From Planococcus koreensis (GTDB lineage Bacteria; Bacillota; Bacilli; Bacillales_A; Planococcaceae), in NCBI RefSeq assembly GCF_004761975.1, contig NZ_RQII01000040.1, forward strand, positions 19,433 through 83,432: a stretch of 64,000 nt of DNA, in the 5' to 3' direction. Shown here in pieces: positions 6,986-15,268 of the stretch. A model generated the notes under the pieces. That model searched no databases, was not told the DNA's origin, and saw only the letters and a program-made list of their open reading frames with translations. The position numbers were made by a program, and so were the translations under genes. Within the stretch, counting starts at the first letter, position 1. Every line of letters begins with the position of its first letter.

Positions 6986-8200
6986 ATGACGCGAAAATTC
7001 CCGTTTTCAAAAGATATCAGCCTGGCCTTCAAAAACGATCCGCCGGGCCAGTGGCTGCTGGCATTGCCTGAAGGCTGCATCCGATTGAGCTCGGGCTATC
7101 CGGAGCCGGTACTAGTCCCAGCCGAAGCCATCAAATCGGCGACGATCCGGCTGCTCGATGAAGAACAGGACCTGCCGCTGCAATACATCGGCAGTCCGCG
7201 GATTCCACAATTGAAAGAAGCCATCCGCCAGCGGATGGCAAAGCGCGGCGTGGAGCTGATGGACGAGGAGCTGCTTGTGACTTCAGGGGCGTGCCAGGCG
7301 ATCGACCTCATTTCGCGCGTCTTGCTGGACGATAAGGCAGTCGTTGCACTCGAGTCGCCGACCTATATGGAAGCGCTGGAGGTGTTCCGGAATTACACGG
7401 AGCATTTCATGAACATCCCCGTTGACGCGAAGGGCATGGATACCGACAGATTTGCTGAAATGCTGGCGAACCGCAAACGCGAGGGGCTTACGCTGCCGCG
7501 CATCTTCTACACGATTCCGACCTCGCAGAATCCGACAGGCACGACATTGACGCCTGAACGCCGGGAGCATCTGCTTGTGCTTGCCGAAGAATTCGATTTT
7601 CTTATCTTAGAGGACGATGCATACGGCGAACTGGCTTTTGCCGAAGCACCCAAGCTGCTGAAAGCGATGGACGGCGGCAATAACCGTGTCATCCACATCG
7701 GATCGCTGTCAAAAGTTGTCGCGCCGGGCATGCGCATTGGCTGGGTGGCGGGCGGCGCGGAGTTGGTCAGTACCTTAGGATGGTTCAAGAAAGACCTGAA
7801 CCATCCATTCGCGCAGTCGGTCATGGCGTCATTCTTGGAAGCCACGGATTTCGACGCGCATTTGGCGTCGTTGACAAACGCCTATCGAGCGAAAAGCATG
7901 GCTATGCTCCAGGCGCTTGAGCAATTCATGCCGCCGTCAGTGACATGGTACGCACCCGAAGGCGGCTACTTCATGTGGCTGCAGCTGCCGGGCATTGATA
8001 CAGCGGACATGCTGCCGCAGGCATTGGCTGCCGGCGTATCATACGTTCCGGGCAAGCATTTCCATTTGGACCAGGAGCACTGCGAATACTTGCGGCTGTC
8101 ATTCAGCTACGCCGACGCGGAAGCGATTGTCGAAGGGGTGCGCAAATTGGCGGAAGTGGTCGGCGCAAACTTGCCGCAGGACGAGCCACAAGGCGAATAA
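6986..8200 (+). CDS. PLP-dependent aminotransferase, class I/II (MocR-C/LysN-like)
   Basis: A 404-residue fold-type I aminotransferase. It carries the motif TSQNPTGTTL, the cofactor-contacting DDAYGEL, and SLSKVVAPGMRIGWV containing the Schiff-base lysine. The closest style is the 2-aminoadipate/aromatic aminotransferase group that also forms the C-terminal domain of MocR regulators, but no helix-turn-helix domain is fused here. I chose the ATG at 6986 because GAAAGGGG lies nine bases upstream; an ATG at 6944 has no ribosome binding site. Substrate is unknown. Confidence 0.88.
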   Translation: MTRKFPFSKDISLAFKNDPPGQWLLALPEGCIRLSSGYPEPVLVPAEAIKSATIRLLDEEQDLPLQYIGSPRIPQLKEAIRQRMAKRGVELMDEELLVTSGACQAIDLISRVLLDDKAVVALESPTYMEALEVFRNYTEHFMNIPVDAKGMDTDRFAEMLANRKREGLTLPRIFYTIPTSQNPTGTTLTPERREHLLVLAEEFDFLILEDDAYGELAFAEAPKLLKAMDGGNNRVIHIGSLSKVVAPGMRIGWVAGGAELVSTLGWFKKDLNHPFAQSVMASFLEATDFDAHLASLTNAYRAKSMAMLQALEQFMPPSVTWYAPEGGYFMWLQLPGIDTADMLPQALAAGVSYVPGKHFHLDQEHCEYLRLSFSYADAEAIVEGVRKLAEVVGANLPQDEPQGE

Positions 8201-8213
8201 AACCTGAATGCAC

Positions 8214-8250
8214 AAAAGAGAGCCATCCTCGAGGGATCGCTCTCTTTTTT
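8214..8250. terminator. Bidirectional terminator
   Basis: AAAGAGAGC and GCTCTCTTT arms followed by T-rich sequence on the plus strand and a short T-run on the minus strand, between convergent genes. It touches the stop codon of the YqcI/YcgG gene. Confidence 0.85.
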
Positions 8251-8987
8251 CATTTTTTCATTTCCTTATGGGTGAACGGGCATTTGCCTTGGATCGGCTC
8301 GCTGTCGTCGCCGATGAAGAATTGCTTCCATTCGTTATGCGTCGGGTCGCCGAAATGGCTGATGTCCGGATGCGTCGGCAGATGGTCCCACGCTTCAACG
8401 CGTGCACGGACTTTCTCGCGTGACATGACGCCGCCTTTTTCCGTCCCTTTCAGGCCTTCGAAGATGCGGCGCGGCTGGAAGCCCAGCACCATGGCATTGC
8501 CAAGGTGGCGGGTCTTGCGCTGCTTATAGGCAGGAGTGTTGCCGAAGACGAAAATCGGTTCGCCGTCGAACGTGAAGTCCCATAAATAATGGTCCGGGTC
8601 GCGCGGCGCCTCGAGCGGCCATTCGGTTTTGTCGACATCGTGCATATACTGCAGCAGCTCCCAGAACTGCTTGCGGTAATCTTCGATCGAGCCTTCGGTT
8701 TCAAACGGCTCAACAAAGACGAACAGGCCGTGGCGTTTGTGTTTCGGATCATCGAACAATTCCAGGAAACTGGACACCGCTGCCGGCAAATTGCTCCAAT
8801 CATCCTGCGTCACATACGCGTAGCGCAGTTCGCCTTTCAATTCGCCGCTCATCCCGAAATAGCAGGGGAAGGTCTTGTCGGTGACCGTGTTGTGGAAAGT
8901 CTGGTATTCGTTCAACAGCCATTCCGGCAAATCGGTACGGGTTTGGAAATCCTCTTTTGTCAATAAAGCATGCGTCGTCAAGTTCAC
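8250..8987 (-). CDS. YqcI/YcgG family protein (GntA-like)
   Basis: A 245-residue protein that fits the YqcI/YcgG family. Typical features are FPCYFGMSGELKGELRYAYV near residue 40, FVEPFE near 90, FTFDGEPIFVFGNTPAYKQR near 135 and the C-terminal CPFTHKE. The family includes the heme-dependent guanidine N-hydroxylase GntA of guanitoxin biosynthesis, so a heme oxygenase-like chemistry is possible, but nothing here shows the substrate. The start is GTG with GGAGGAATT upstream. It is monocistronic, convergent with the aminotransferase. Confidence 0.85.
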   Translation of the reverse strand: MNLTTHALLTKEDFQTRTDLPEWLLNEYQTFHNTVTDKTFPCYFGMSGELKGELRYAYVTQDDWSNLPAAVSSFLELFDDPKHKRHGLFVFVEPFETEGSIEDYRKQFWELLQYMHDVDKTEWPLEAPRDPDHYLWDFTFDGEPIFVFGNTPAYKQRKTRHLGNAMVLGFQPRRIFEGLKGTEKGGVMSREKVRARVEAWDHLPTHPDISHFGDPTHNEWKQFFIGDDSEPIQGKCPFTHKEMKK

Positions 8988-9092
8988 TGAAATTCCTCCA
9001 ATTAAGTAAATAACTCTCTCTAAGGGAATTTCCCTGTCGGCGCATAGATGAAACTAGGGCAATCGCTTTATTTGATCAAATGGTGTGATTGC

Positions 9093-9536
9093 TTATTCTA
9101 CTACGTACTCATTCTCTGCTGGATAAGCGGGTCCTTGCTGCGGTGTGAACCAGGCTTCGATTTTATAGGTGCCGGGCTCAAGCTCAAGCGGCGGGACCTC
9201 CAGCTCATAGACCAGTTCACCGCCGGCTGGGGCTGTTTCCTCACCGAGCACCTGGGCATATGCGCTGACTGAAGAATGCAGGAATACCTGTTCATCCGCT
9301 TCGTTATAAAGCGCGAAATCGAAGCGCTGGCTGCTTGTAAAGTTGAACGTCACTGCTTCATTTGTGCCGTTTTTGAGGGTATAGCGGTAGCCAAGATCTG
9401 ATTTTACGAGTGTTGCGGCCATTTCGCCTTCATTGCCTCCTTCTGATTTTTCTCCATTTGTGCCTTCTTCTGGTGTGCCGCAAGCGCCAAGCAAAAGTGC
9501 CAGCACGGCGAGCAATAAAATTGTCCATGTCCGCAT
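9093..9536 (-). CDS. Lipoprotein with BsuPI (intracellular proteinase inhibitor-like) domain
   Basis: A 147-residue lipoprotein. The signal peptide ends in a lipobox, LLGAC (Cys about 19), followed by a low-complexity Gly/Glu linker to about residue 40. The rest is a beta-sandwich of the BsuPI type, recognisable by NGTNEAVTFNFTSSQRFDFALYN and PGTYKIEAWF. The domain is named after a Bacillus subtilis proteinase inhibitor, but membrane-anchored versions have no established target. AAGGAGAG precedes the ATG. Confidence 0.85.
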   Translation of the reverse strand: MRTWTILLLAVLALLLGACGTPEEGTNGEKSEGGNEGEMAATLVKSDLGYRYTLKNGTNEAVTFNFTSSQRFDFALYNEADEQVFLHSSVSAYAQVLGEETAPAGGELVYELEVPPLELEPGTYKIEAWFTPQQGPAYPAENEYVVE

Positions 9537-9677
9537 GGTTTTCTCTCCTTATAAAGCGATTTACAAGTTAGACCGTTGAATGTGGATAAAAGTTACAATG
9601 CCATGAAGAAACAGCAAATTACCATTGAAGCGGCTGCTGCATTATACTAATCTTACCTATTGAAGGAGGCAGACACT

Positions 9678-9815
9678 ATGCCCACAATTGCAAGAGATTT
9701 TAAAGATGCATTGATATCGAAGATGAAATGCTTATCCACCAGTTCGCTGTATTTGCTGAAGTACATGGCGATTGTCCTCGTGCCGCTGTACATCATTTAT
9801 TTGTTCACCAAGTAA
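9678..9815 (+). CDS. Small single-pass membrane protein, 45 residues
   Basis: An ATG with the strong ribosome binding site AAGGAGG eight bases upstream opens 45 codons ending in TAA. The protein starts MPTIARDFKDALISKMK and has one hydrophobic segment at about 24-43. A good terminator follows directly, so it looks like a self-contained transcription unit. I do not recognise a family. Confidence 0.65.
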   Translation: MPTIARDFKDALISKMKCLSTSSLYLLKYMAIVLVPLYIIYLFTK

Positions 9816-9829
9816 TAGTAAGACAGAAA

Positions 9830-9863
9830 AGACGATTCCGCACAAAGCGGAATCGCCTTTTTT
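9830..9863. terminator. Intrinsic terminator
   Basis: GATTCCGC and GCGGAATC arms with the loop ACAAA, followed by CCTTTTTTT on the plus strand. It ends the small membrane protein gene and may also serve the convergent aldolase gene. Confidence 0.8.
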
Positions 9864-9878
9864 TAATGAATGCGCAGC

Positions 9879-10769
9879 TTAAGTAATCGACGCTTCGTAA
9901 ATTGTCTGGATGGAATCCGCGATGGATGCGTTGAATTCTTCTTCGGATTGGCTGGCGCTGACGCCTTCGGATAAGCCGCGGGAGAAACTGGCAATCAGGC
10001 CATTATTAGCGGCCAATTTTTCGTTGGCTTCTTTGCGCGGATAGCCGCCGGACAGCGCAACCACACGGATGACGCGCGGATGGTCAATCAATTCCTTATA
10101 GAAGTTATTGACGGTTGGGATCGTCAGTTTCAACATGACGTTTTCATCCTCGCCCAGGGAATCGAGCAGATTCAGCAGTTCCTGCTTCAACAACTCTTCG
10201 GATTTTTCTTTGTCTTGGCTGTGGATATCGACTTCCGGCTCGATGATCGGCACCAGTCCGGCAGCCATAATTTGCTTGGCCACTTCGAATTGCTGCTCGA
10301 CGACTTTGCGGATGCCCGCTGGATTCGGCTCTTTGATGACCGAGCGCATCTTCGTGCCGAAAATATGGCGTTCGTTTGCCCGCTTCAGCAAGTCATCAAG
10401 ATTCGGCATCTCTTTCATCAATTGAACGCCGTCCATTTCGTCTGCGAGGCCTTTGTCGACTTTCAGGAACGGCACAACGCCTTTTTCTTCCCATAAATAA
10501 TCCGCCGTATATTTGCCTTCGACTTCTCGGTCCATGGTCTGTTCGAACAGGATCGCACCCAGAATCGAGTCGGAATTGAAGGAAGGGGCGGTCATGACAC
10601 GCGTCCGCATTTCATGGATCAAGTCGTACATTTCATCTTCATTTGAATATTGGTCTTCTGAAACTCCGTAAAGCTTCAGCGCTTTTGGTGTACTCCCGCC
10701 GCTTTGGTCGAGTGCAGCCACAAAGCCTTTGCCATTTTTCACACGTTCGAATTGTTCTTGATTCATCAT
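9879..10769 (-). CDS. fda: Fructose-bisphosphate aldolase, class I
   Basis: A 296-residue class I (Schiff-base, metal-free) fructose-1,6-bisphosphate aldolase of the short bacterial type known from staphylococci. It cleaves fructose 1,6-bisphosphate in glycolysis and works in reverse in gluconeogenesis. Diagnostic segments are [18 protein letters not shown] near residue 15, FLKVDKGL near 100, [14 protein letters not shown] near 171-184 and [12 protein letters not shown] near 235. Two adjacent ATGs are possible; AAGGAG gives better spacing to the second (10766). It is monocistronic. Confidence 0.93.
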   Translation of the reverse strand: MMNQEQFERVKNGKGFVAALDQSGGSTPKALKLYGVSEDQYSNEDEMYDLIHEMRTRVMTAPSFNSDSILGAILFEQTMDREVEGKYTADYLWEEKGVVPFLKVDKGLADEMDGVQLMKEMPNLDDLLKRANERHIFGTKMRSVIKEPNPAGIRKVVEQQFEVAKQIMAAGLVPIIEPEVDIHSQDKEKSEELLKQELLNLLDSLGEDENVMLKLTIPTVNNFYKELIDHPRVIRVVALSGGYPRKEANEKLAANNGLIASFSRGLSEGVSASQSEEEFNASIADSIQTIYEASIT

Positions 10770-10912
10770 CCCAGCTCCTTAGATAAATTTTATCGTGAAA
10801 ATTTAAACTAACAGAAAGCCTTTCATTGAATAGTTTAACAATTAATAATGGATTATTCAAAATAATTCTGAAAGCTATTACTTTTTCATTGAAAGGGCGG
10901 ATAAGCGGTTAG

Positions 10913-11806
10913 TTAAAAATTGAACGTCACGCCTGTCAATTGTTCAGAGACGTTCCAGAGTTTAAGTGAAACGGCTTTGTTGGACGTGGCCGGATGAGGC
11001 GTGTCGATTGCCGGATATCCTTTGCGCTGGCCTTTGCCGTCGGGGCCGATGTATTCGCCGCCTTTCAGGGAAGGGGACGTGGCAGCAAAAATTGTCGGCA
11101 ATGCGCCCATGTCGGCAGGCTGAAGGAATTTATACAAAATCCCTTTCATGAAGTTCGGCGCATCTTTGCCGCCGAACTTGAACAGATTGGTAGCGGAAAT
11201 TCCTGGATGGCAAGCGATGCTCATTGTCGATTGGCCATGCTGCTTCAAGCGTTCATCGAGTTCTTGCGCAAACATCAGATTGGCAAGCTTGCTTTGTCCG
11301 TAAAATTTCATTGCCTTATAGCCGCTTGTGCCGTCGAGGTTGTCGAAGAAGATATCTGCTCCTTTATGCGCGAGGCTGCTGACGGTGACCACACGTGAAT
11401 CGGGAGTAGCCGAAAGGAGCGGCAGCAAATGTCCGGTCAATGCGAAATGCCCCAAGTGGTTGCTGCCGAATTGGAGCTCGAAGCCGTCTTTCGTTTTGGC
11501 ATAAGGCGGCGTCATGACGCCTGCGTTATTGATCAACAGGTCGAGCGAAGGGAATTTGTCCTGAAAGCGTTCCGCGAAAAAGCGGATGCTGTCGAGGTCT
11601 GCCAGGTCGAGTTCCATGACTTCAACCTCCGCATGGGGATGGTCCTTTTTGATCAAATCGCGTGCCGCATAACCTTTTTCTATATTGCGTACCGCCATGA
11701 CGACTCGGGCACCCTGTTCGGCAAAGGTGGTTGCCGTTTCGAGGCCGATACCGCTATTGGCACCGGTGATGATGGACGTCTTTCCGTACAATGAATGTTG
11801 TTCCAT
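10913..11806 (-). CDS. SDR family oxidoreductase (retinol dehydrogenase-like), paralogue 1
   Basis: A 297-residue SDR with TGANSGIG near residue 14, LINNAGVM near 92 and the catalytic YGQSK near 168. The C-terminal third (GGEYIGPDGKGQRKGYPA, ending LWNVSEQLTG) marks the WW-oxidoreductase/retinol-dehydrogenase-like subgroup common in bacteria. Substrate is unknown. It is a tandem paralogue of the upstream gene at 11966-12865, with the same length and motifs. A separate 5' region and the terminator of the upstream gene suggest independent transcription. Confidence 0.9.
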   Translation of the reverse strand: MEQHSLYGKTSIITGANSGIGLETATTFAEQGARVVMAVRNIEKGYAARDLIKKDHPHAEVEVMELDLADLDSIRFFAERFQDKFPSLDLLINNAGVMTPPYAKTKDGFELQFGSNHLGHFALTGHLLPLLSATPDSRVVTVSSLAHKGADIFFDNLDGTSGYKAMKFYGQSKLANLMFAQELDERLKQHGQSTMSIACHPGISATNLFKFGGKDAPNFMKGILYKFLQPADMGALPTIFAATSPSLKGGEYIGPDGKGQRKGYPAIDTPHPATSNKAVSLKLWNVSEQLTGVTFNF

Positions 11807-11913
11807 GATTTCAACTCCTGAAAGGGTAGATTGATTTCCTTAAACGTATCATTAGTTTCAGGCAGGAACAAACAGAACGGCTTTTGTTTAAACTTCGCGA
11901 TTCTGCTAGGGCG

Positions 11914-11950
11914 CAAAAAAGCTGCCGTAAAATTTAAGGCAGCTCTTTTT
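11914..11950 (-). terminator. Intrinsic terminator between the two SDR paralogues
   Basis: AGCTGCC and GGCAGCT arms followed by TTTTTTG on the minus strand, 16 bases past the stop of the upstream SDR. Confidence 0.8.
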
Positions 11951-11965
11951 CGAGATGGATCCATT

Positions 11966-12865
11966 TTATTTCGTAAAATCAAACTTTACGCCAGTCAATT
12001 GTTCAGACACGTCCCATAGCTTGCGGGCAACTGCTTCATCCAACGCGGAAGGGTGGGGAAGTTCCAAGGCAGGGAAACCTTTTTTTGCGCCTTTGCCATC
12101 AGGTCCGATGTATTCGCCGCCGGTCAATCCTTCGTCCGTGGCTGCATGGACAGTCGCGAGCGCTCCCATGTGCGGCGGCTGCAAGAAGCGGTTGGCGTAA
12201 TTGCGCAGCGCTTTCGGCGCATCCCATTTGCCAACCTTGAAGATGTTCGTTGCCGAAATACCCGGATGGCAAGCGACGCTGATGGTTTGGAAGCCGTTGC
12301 GCTTGAGGCGCCTATCCAGTTCCATCGCAAAAAGCATATTGGCAAGCTTGCTTTGGTTATAGAACTTTTTCGCTTTATAGCCTTTTGAGCCATCAAGGTT
12401 GTCGAAGTCGATTGAGCCACGGTTGTGGGCGAGGCTGCCGATGGTGACGATGCGCGAGCCAGGTGTTTTCTCAAGGAGCGGCAGCAAATGGCCGGCCAGA
12501 GCGAAATGGCCAAGGTGGTTTCCGCCGAACTGCAGCTCGAAGCCGTCTTTTGTTTTGGAATAAGGCGGCATCATGACGCCCGCGTTATTGATCAGCAAGT
12601 CGAGCGAAAGGAGCCGGCTCTTGATTTGTTCGCTGAAAAAGCGGATGTTTTCCAAGTCTGCGACATCCAGAGGCATCACTTCGATTTCCGCATGGGTCGT
12701 TTCGGCAATGATCGCCCTTCTGGCCTTCAAGCCTTTTTCCATGTTGCGCACCGCTAATATGACGTGTGCGCCGCTTCCGGCCAACTCTTTGGCAGCTTCA
12801 AAGCCGATTCCGCTATTTGCGCCGGTGATGATGGCGGTTTTTCCATTCAAACTTTTCTGTCTCAA
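11966..12865 (-). CDS. SDR family oxidoreductase (retinol dehydrogenase-like), paralogue 2
   Basis: A 299-residue SDR and tandem paralogue of the gene at 10913-11806. It has TGANSGIG, LINNAGVMMPPYSKTKDGFE, catalytic YNQSK and the C-terminal GGEYIGPDGKGAKKGFPA and LWDVSEQLTGVKFDF. The start is TTG with GGGAG upstream. Both paralogues have the sequence AACGTATCA about 35-45 bases 5' of the start codon, so their promoter regions may also be duplicated. The substrate is unknown. Confidence 0.9.
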   Translation of the reverse strand: MRQKSLNGKTAIITGANSGIGFEAAKELAGSGAHVILAVRNMEKGLKARRAIIAETTHAEIEVMPLDVADLENIRFFSEQIKSRLLSLDLLINNAGVMMPPYSKTKDGFELQFGGNHLGHFALAGHLLPLLEKTPGSRIVTIGSLAHNRGSIDFDNLDGSKGYKAKKFYNQSKLANMLFAMELDRRLKRNGFQTISVACHPGISATNIFKVGKWDAPKALRNYANRFLQPPHMGALATVHAATDEGLTGGEYIGPDGKGAKKGFPALELPHPSALDEAVARKLWDVSEQLTGVKFDFTK

Positions 12866-13002
12866 AAAAATCAGCTCCCGGTTCTCTAAATTCAGCGTAC
12901 TGCTCGTTCTAACGTATCACGTCAGCCAAGCCGGAACAATGAAGAAAAGAAGTGGGCTTTTCAAAGCTATTAGGAACTGCGTTAGGCGAATGTGGAAACA
13001 TA

Positions 13003-13051
13003 GAAAAAGGGCTATCCCGAAAAGCCATTGTCCATGACTTTGGGAAAGCCC
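13003..13051 (-). terminator. Intrinsic terminator of the secreted protein gene
   Basis: GGGCTTTCCC and GGGATAGCCC on the minus strand pair with one mismatch and are followed by TTTTTC, seven bases past the stop. Confidence 0.65.
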
Positions 13052-13057
13052 CGTTAT

Positions 13058-13672
13058 TCAGTGGCGGTCACCTTTAATCCATTTGCCTTTGCTTACTTCG
13101 ACGTCAATCACTTTTCTGTTGTAAGTTGTTTTATAATTTTTATTCTCAACGTGTGTTTCTTTCACGACTCTGCGTTGAGTTTTTCCAAACTCTTTGTCGC
13201 GGTAAACTTCAGTGTCTTTATAGAAAACTTTGCCGCCGCTGCCTGGTTTGCCGTAATGTTTGATCGTAGTGACAGTCGTTTTCGTAATTGTCACTGGTGT
13301 TGTGAAAATTTTGATGGTGTCATAACGTGTGACTTCATCCCAAGTGACGCGTTTAATCACTTTGTACGTTGTGCTGGTTTTCACTTCGCGATACCAGTCT
13401 TGTTGAGGATGGTGTTCTTTAGTCACTTTGACATCGACTTCGTTATAAGTGGATTTTTCGGATTTTTTCTCGGTTACATATTCAGAAGATTTTTCGCGTT
13501 TGACCACTTTGTCATGCGTCACTTCTTTATGCGTTTTTACAATTGTCGTGACGCCATCGCGATAGGTGACTTTTTCAGAATCATCTCCCCGATGATCGTC
13601 ATGTGCAAATGATACAGAAGTGAATCCGAATGCTAGTAAAAGGGTAATCAATATCATAGCAAACTTCTTCAT
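13058..13672 (-). CDS. Secreted Thr/Lys/Val-rich protein of unknown function
   Basis: I do not recognise a family. The 204-residue precursor has a clear signal peptide (1 to about 23, cleavage after SFA), then HDDHRGDD. The mature part is very rich in Thr, Lys, Val, Tyr and charged residues (for example KIFTTPVTITKTTVTTIKHY), suggesting extended beta strands and no buried core. It has no cysteine. AAAGGAG precedes the ATG. Its signal peptide resembles those of the two His/Asp-rich proteins at 13950 and 16536, and it shares the dyad element found upstream of them (13831-13860). Confidence 0.75.
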   Translation of the reverse strand: MKKFAMILITLLLAFGFTSVSFAHDDHRGDDSEKVTYRDGVTTIVKTHKEVTHDKVVKREKSSEYVTEKKSEKSTYNEVDVKVTKEHHPQQDWYREVKTSTTYKVIKRVTWDEVTRYDTIKIFTTPVTITKTTVTTIKHYGKPGSGGKVFYKDTEVYRDKEFGKTQRRVVKETHVENKNYKTTYNRKVIDVEVSKGKWIKGDRH

Positions 13673-13830
13673 TTTCTATTTCTCCTTTAAAAGCAGATTT
13701 TTATTAGCTGAGCAAAGAACTTTAAAACGGGCCAGAGTATCTAGACGTCGACCGCTACTCAAAAATCCACTCATTTTTCTTCATATGCGCCTCCTTGTGT
13801 ATGTAACTCCATGTAAATAGTATAGTACAA

Positions 13831-13860
13831 ATATCAAAAAAATACTATAATTTAGAATGT
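13831..13860 (-). promoter_or_regulatory. Dyad box copy 3, upstream of the 13058 gene
   Basis: A 30-base element with ATATC, an A-run, ACTATA and GAATGT on the plus strand. It matches copies at 14562-14591 and 17135-17164. On the minus strand it lies about 160 bases 5' of the gene and runs directly into TATACT, a possible -10 box. Confidence 0.5.
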
Positions 13861-13904
13861 TAAATCATTTTAATTTCAATAAAAATAATTGGTTGCGTGA
13901 GATG

Positions 13905-13945
13905 GAAAAAGGAACAGGCCTCTGAAAAGGTCCATTCCTTTTTTG
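13905..13945 (-). terminator. Intrinsic terminator of the His/Asp-rich gene 13950
   Basis: Minus-strand AAAAAAGGAA and TTCCTTTTT arms around an imperfect middle, just past the stop codon, ending in a T-run. Confidence 0.65.
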
Positions 13946-13949
13946 TTGG

Positions 13950-14279
13950 TTAATGGTGATCGTGATGATCGCGGTCATCACGGTCGTCCCAGTCGTGATA
14001 GCGTTTTCCGTATTTGTGGAAATGATAATAAGATTTTCCGTGTTTCGTGTAATGTTTGTGGTAATATCCGTGTTTTTTATGGTTTTTGAATTTTTTATGC
14101 TTTTTGTATTTCTTTTTATCGTCGTCATCTCTATTGTACTTTTTGTCGTCTTTATCTTTATCGTAGTCATGATGGTATCCGTCTCTGTCGTGGTCATGGT
14201 CTCCACCGCTGGCTAAAGCGGTTGATGAGAAGCCGAATGCCAAGAGCACGGCCATCAAAATCATAAGATATTTCTTCAT
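13950..14279 (-). CDS. Secreted His/Asp/Lys/Tyr-rich protein, paralogue A
   Basis: A 109-residue precursor starting MKKYLMILMAVLLAFGFSS, with predicted cleavage after ALA near residue 23, then GGDHDHDRDGYHHDYDKDKD. The mature part consists almost entirely of His, Asp, Lys, Tyr and Gly, with YYHKHYTKHGKSYYHFHKYG toward the end. No folded domain is visible. The composition suggests metal (Zn, Ni, Cu) or wall-polymer binding, which is inference only. The ATG at 14279 follows GGAGAGATCAACTT. It is a paralogue of 16536-16946 and shares its leader and distal dyad box. Confidence 0.75.
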   Translation of the reverse strand: MKKYLMILMAVLLAFGFSSTALASGGDHDHDRDGYHHDYDKDKDDKKYNRDDDDKKKYKKHKKFKNHKKHGYYHKHYTKHGKSYYHFHKYGKRYHDWDDRDDRDHHDHH

Positions 14280-14685
14280 AAGTTGATCTCTCCATTCCAT
14301 TTGGATTATTGTCCATTGTCTAGGTTGTCTGCTCCATAGAGACTGGATTTTTCATCTGCATGTACTTTTGAGAAAGGACCCCTTTCAGTGTCATTGTATA
14401 AAGCAGCTGCAACGTTTATATTGGAATTTCTCTCGTGATTCTCGCTAAAAGCGCTGAAAGAAAACAATAGTCCGAGACAGCATAACCAAAAATTAGATTA
14501 AATTTTAAAAAATGTAAAATGATATAAATATGATATCAACTGTTGTGAGTATACATCCTAAATCAAAAAAATACTACAGTTTTTTGAATATTTAAATAAA
14601 TATAAACAATTTGACTCACAGGCATAGTATAATGGAAGTGAAAATACATAGCCGCTCTTAAATCCAATCGAAAGAAGGTATTGGA
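14280..14685. other. Long AT-rich control region
   Basis: This 406-base gap carries the 5' leader of the minus-strand His/Asp-rich gene, the dyad box at 14562-14591, and a TATAAT (14628-14633) preceding the plus-strand VOC gene. The leader around 14350-14390 resembles that of paralogue B. I see no further gene. Confidence 0.5.
14562..14591 (-). promoter_or_regulatory. Dyad box copy 1, upstream of the 13950 gene
   Basis: On the minus strand ATATTCAAAAAAC, a CTGTAG-like centre and TATTTTTTTGAT form an imperfect palindrome. It lies about 285 bases 5' of the gene. The same element occurs at 17135-17164 and 13831-13860. A TATACT 10-11 bases beyond it could be a -10 box. Confidence 0.55.
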
Positions 14686-15186
14686 ATGGAGCAAAGAATC
14701 CAGAAAATCGTAGCCAATCTATGGTTTGAGAAAGTGGCGGAGGAAGCGGCCCGCTATTATGTATCTATTTTCAAAAACGCGAGCATCGGACGTATCCTTT
14801 ATTATTCACAAGAAGGATTTGAAATCCATCACATGGCAGAAGGCACCGTCTTGACCGTTGAATTCACCTTGGAAGGCCAGAAATTCCTTGCGCTCAATGG
14901 CGATTCTGCATTCAAATTCACTGAAGCGGTGTCGTTCATCATCAATTGTGAATCACAGGAGGAAATCGACTATTACTGGAACAGGTTGACTGTAGGGGGA
15001 GACGAAGAAGCGCAGAATTGCGGCTGGCTGAAAGACAAATTCGGCGTTTCCTGGCAGGTATCGCCAGTCCAATTGGATGACATGCTTGCAGACTCGGACC
15101 CTGAGCGGGTAAAGCGGGTCACAAAGGTGATGCTGGAGATGAAGAAGCTGGACTTGGCGGAATTGCAGAAAGCATTTGAAGGATGA
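14686..15186 (+). CDS. VOC superfamily protein, PhnB-like
   Basis: A 166-residue protein of the glyoxalase/bleomycin-resistance (VOC) superfamily, PhnB/3-demethylubiquinone methyltransferase-like branch. The telling segments are LWFEKVAEEAARYYVSIFKN near residue 13, EFTLEGQKFLALNGDSAFKF near 62 and CGWLKDKFGVSWQVSP near 115. Members are mostly uncharacterised dimeric metal-dependent or ligand-binding proteins. The ribosome binding site is GAAGG. The next plus-strand gene starts 82 bases on and may be co-transcribed. Confidence 0.88.
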   Translation: MEQRIQKIVANLWFEKVAEEAARYYVSIFKNASIGRILYYSQEGFEIHHMAEGTVLTVEFTLEGQKFLALNGDSAFKFTEAVSFIINCESQEEIDYYWNRLTVGGDEEAQNCGWLKDKFGVSWQVSPVQLDDMLADSDPERVKRVTKVMLEMKKLDLAELQKAFEG

Positions 15187-15268
15187 AGGGTAAATAGGAG
15201 CGGCTATTTTTAGTCAGGTTGAACTGCAGCCGGTAAAATGGAATCCGTTGTTAACAGGAGTGATTTCC

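Noticed and set aside
13953..14216. Hydrophobic plus-strand frame opposite the His/Asp-rich gene (and another at 16614-16883)
   Set aside because: The Val/Phe/Met-rich translation is the automatic complement of His/Asp/Lys codons; the minus-strand protein has a signal peptide and ribosome binding site.
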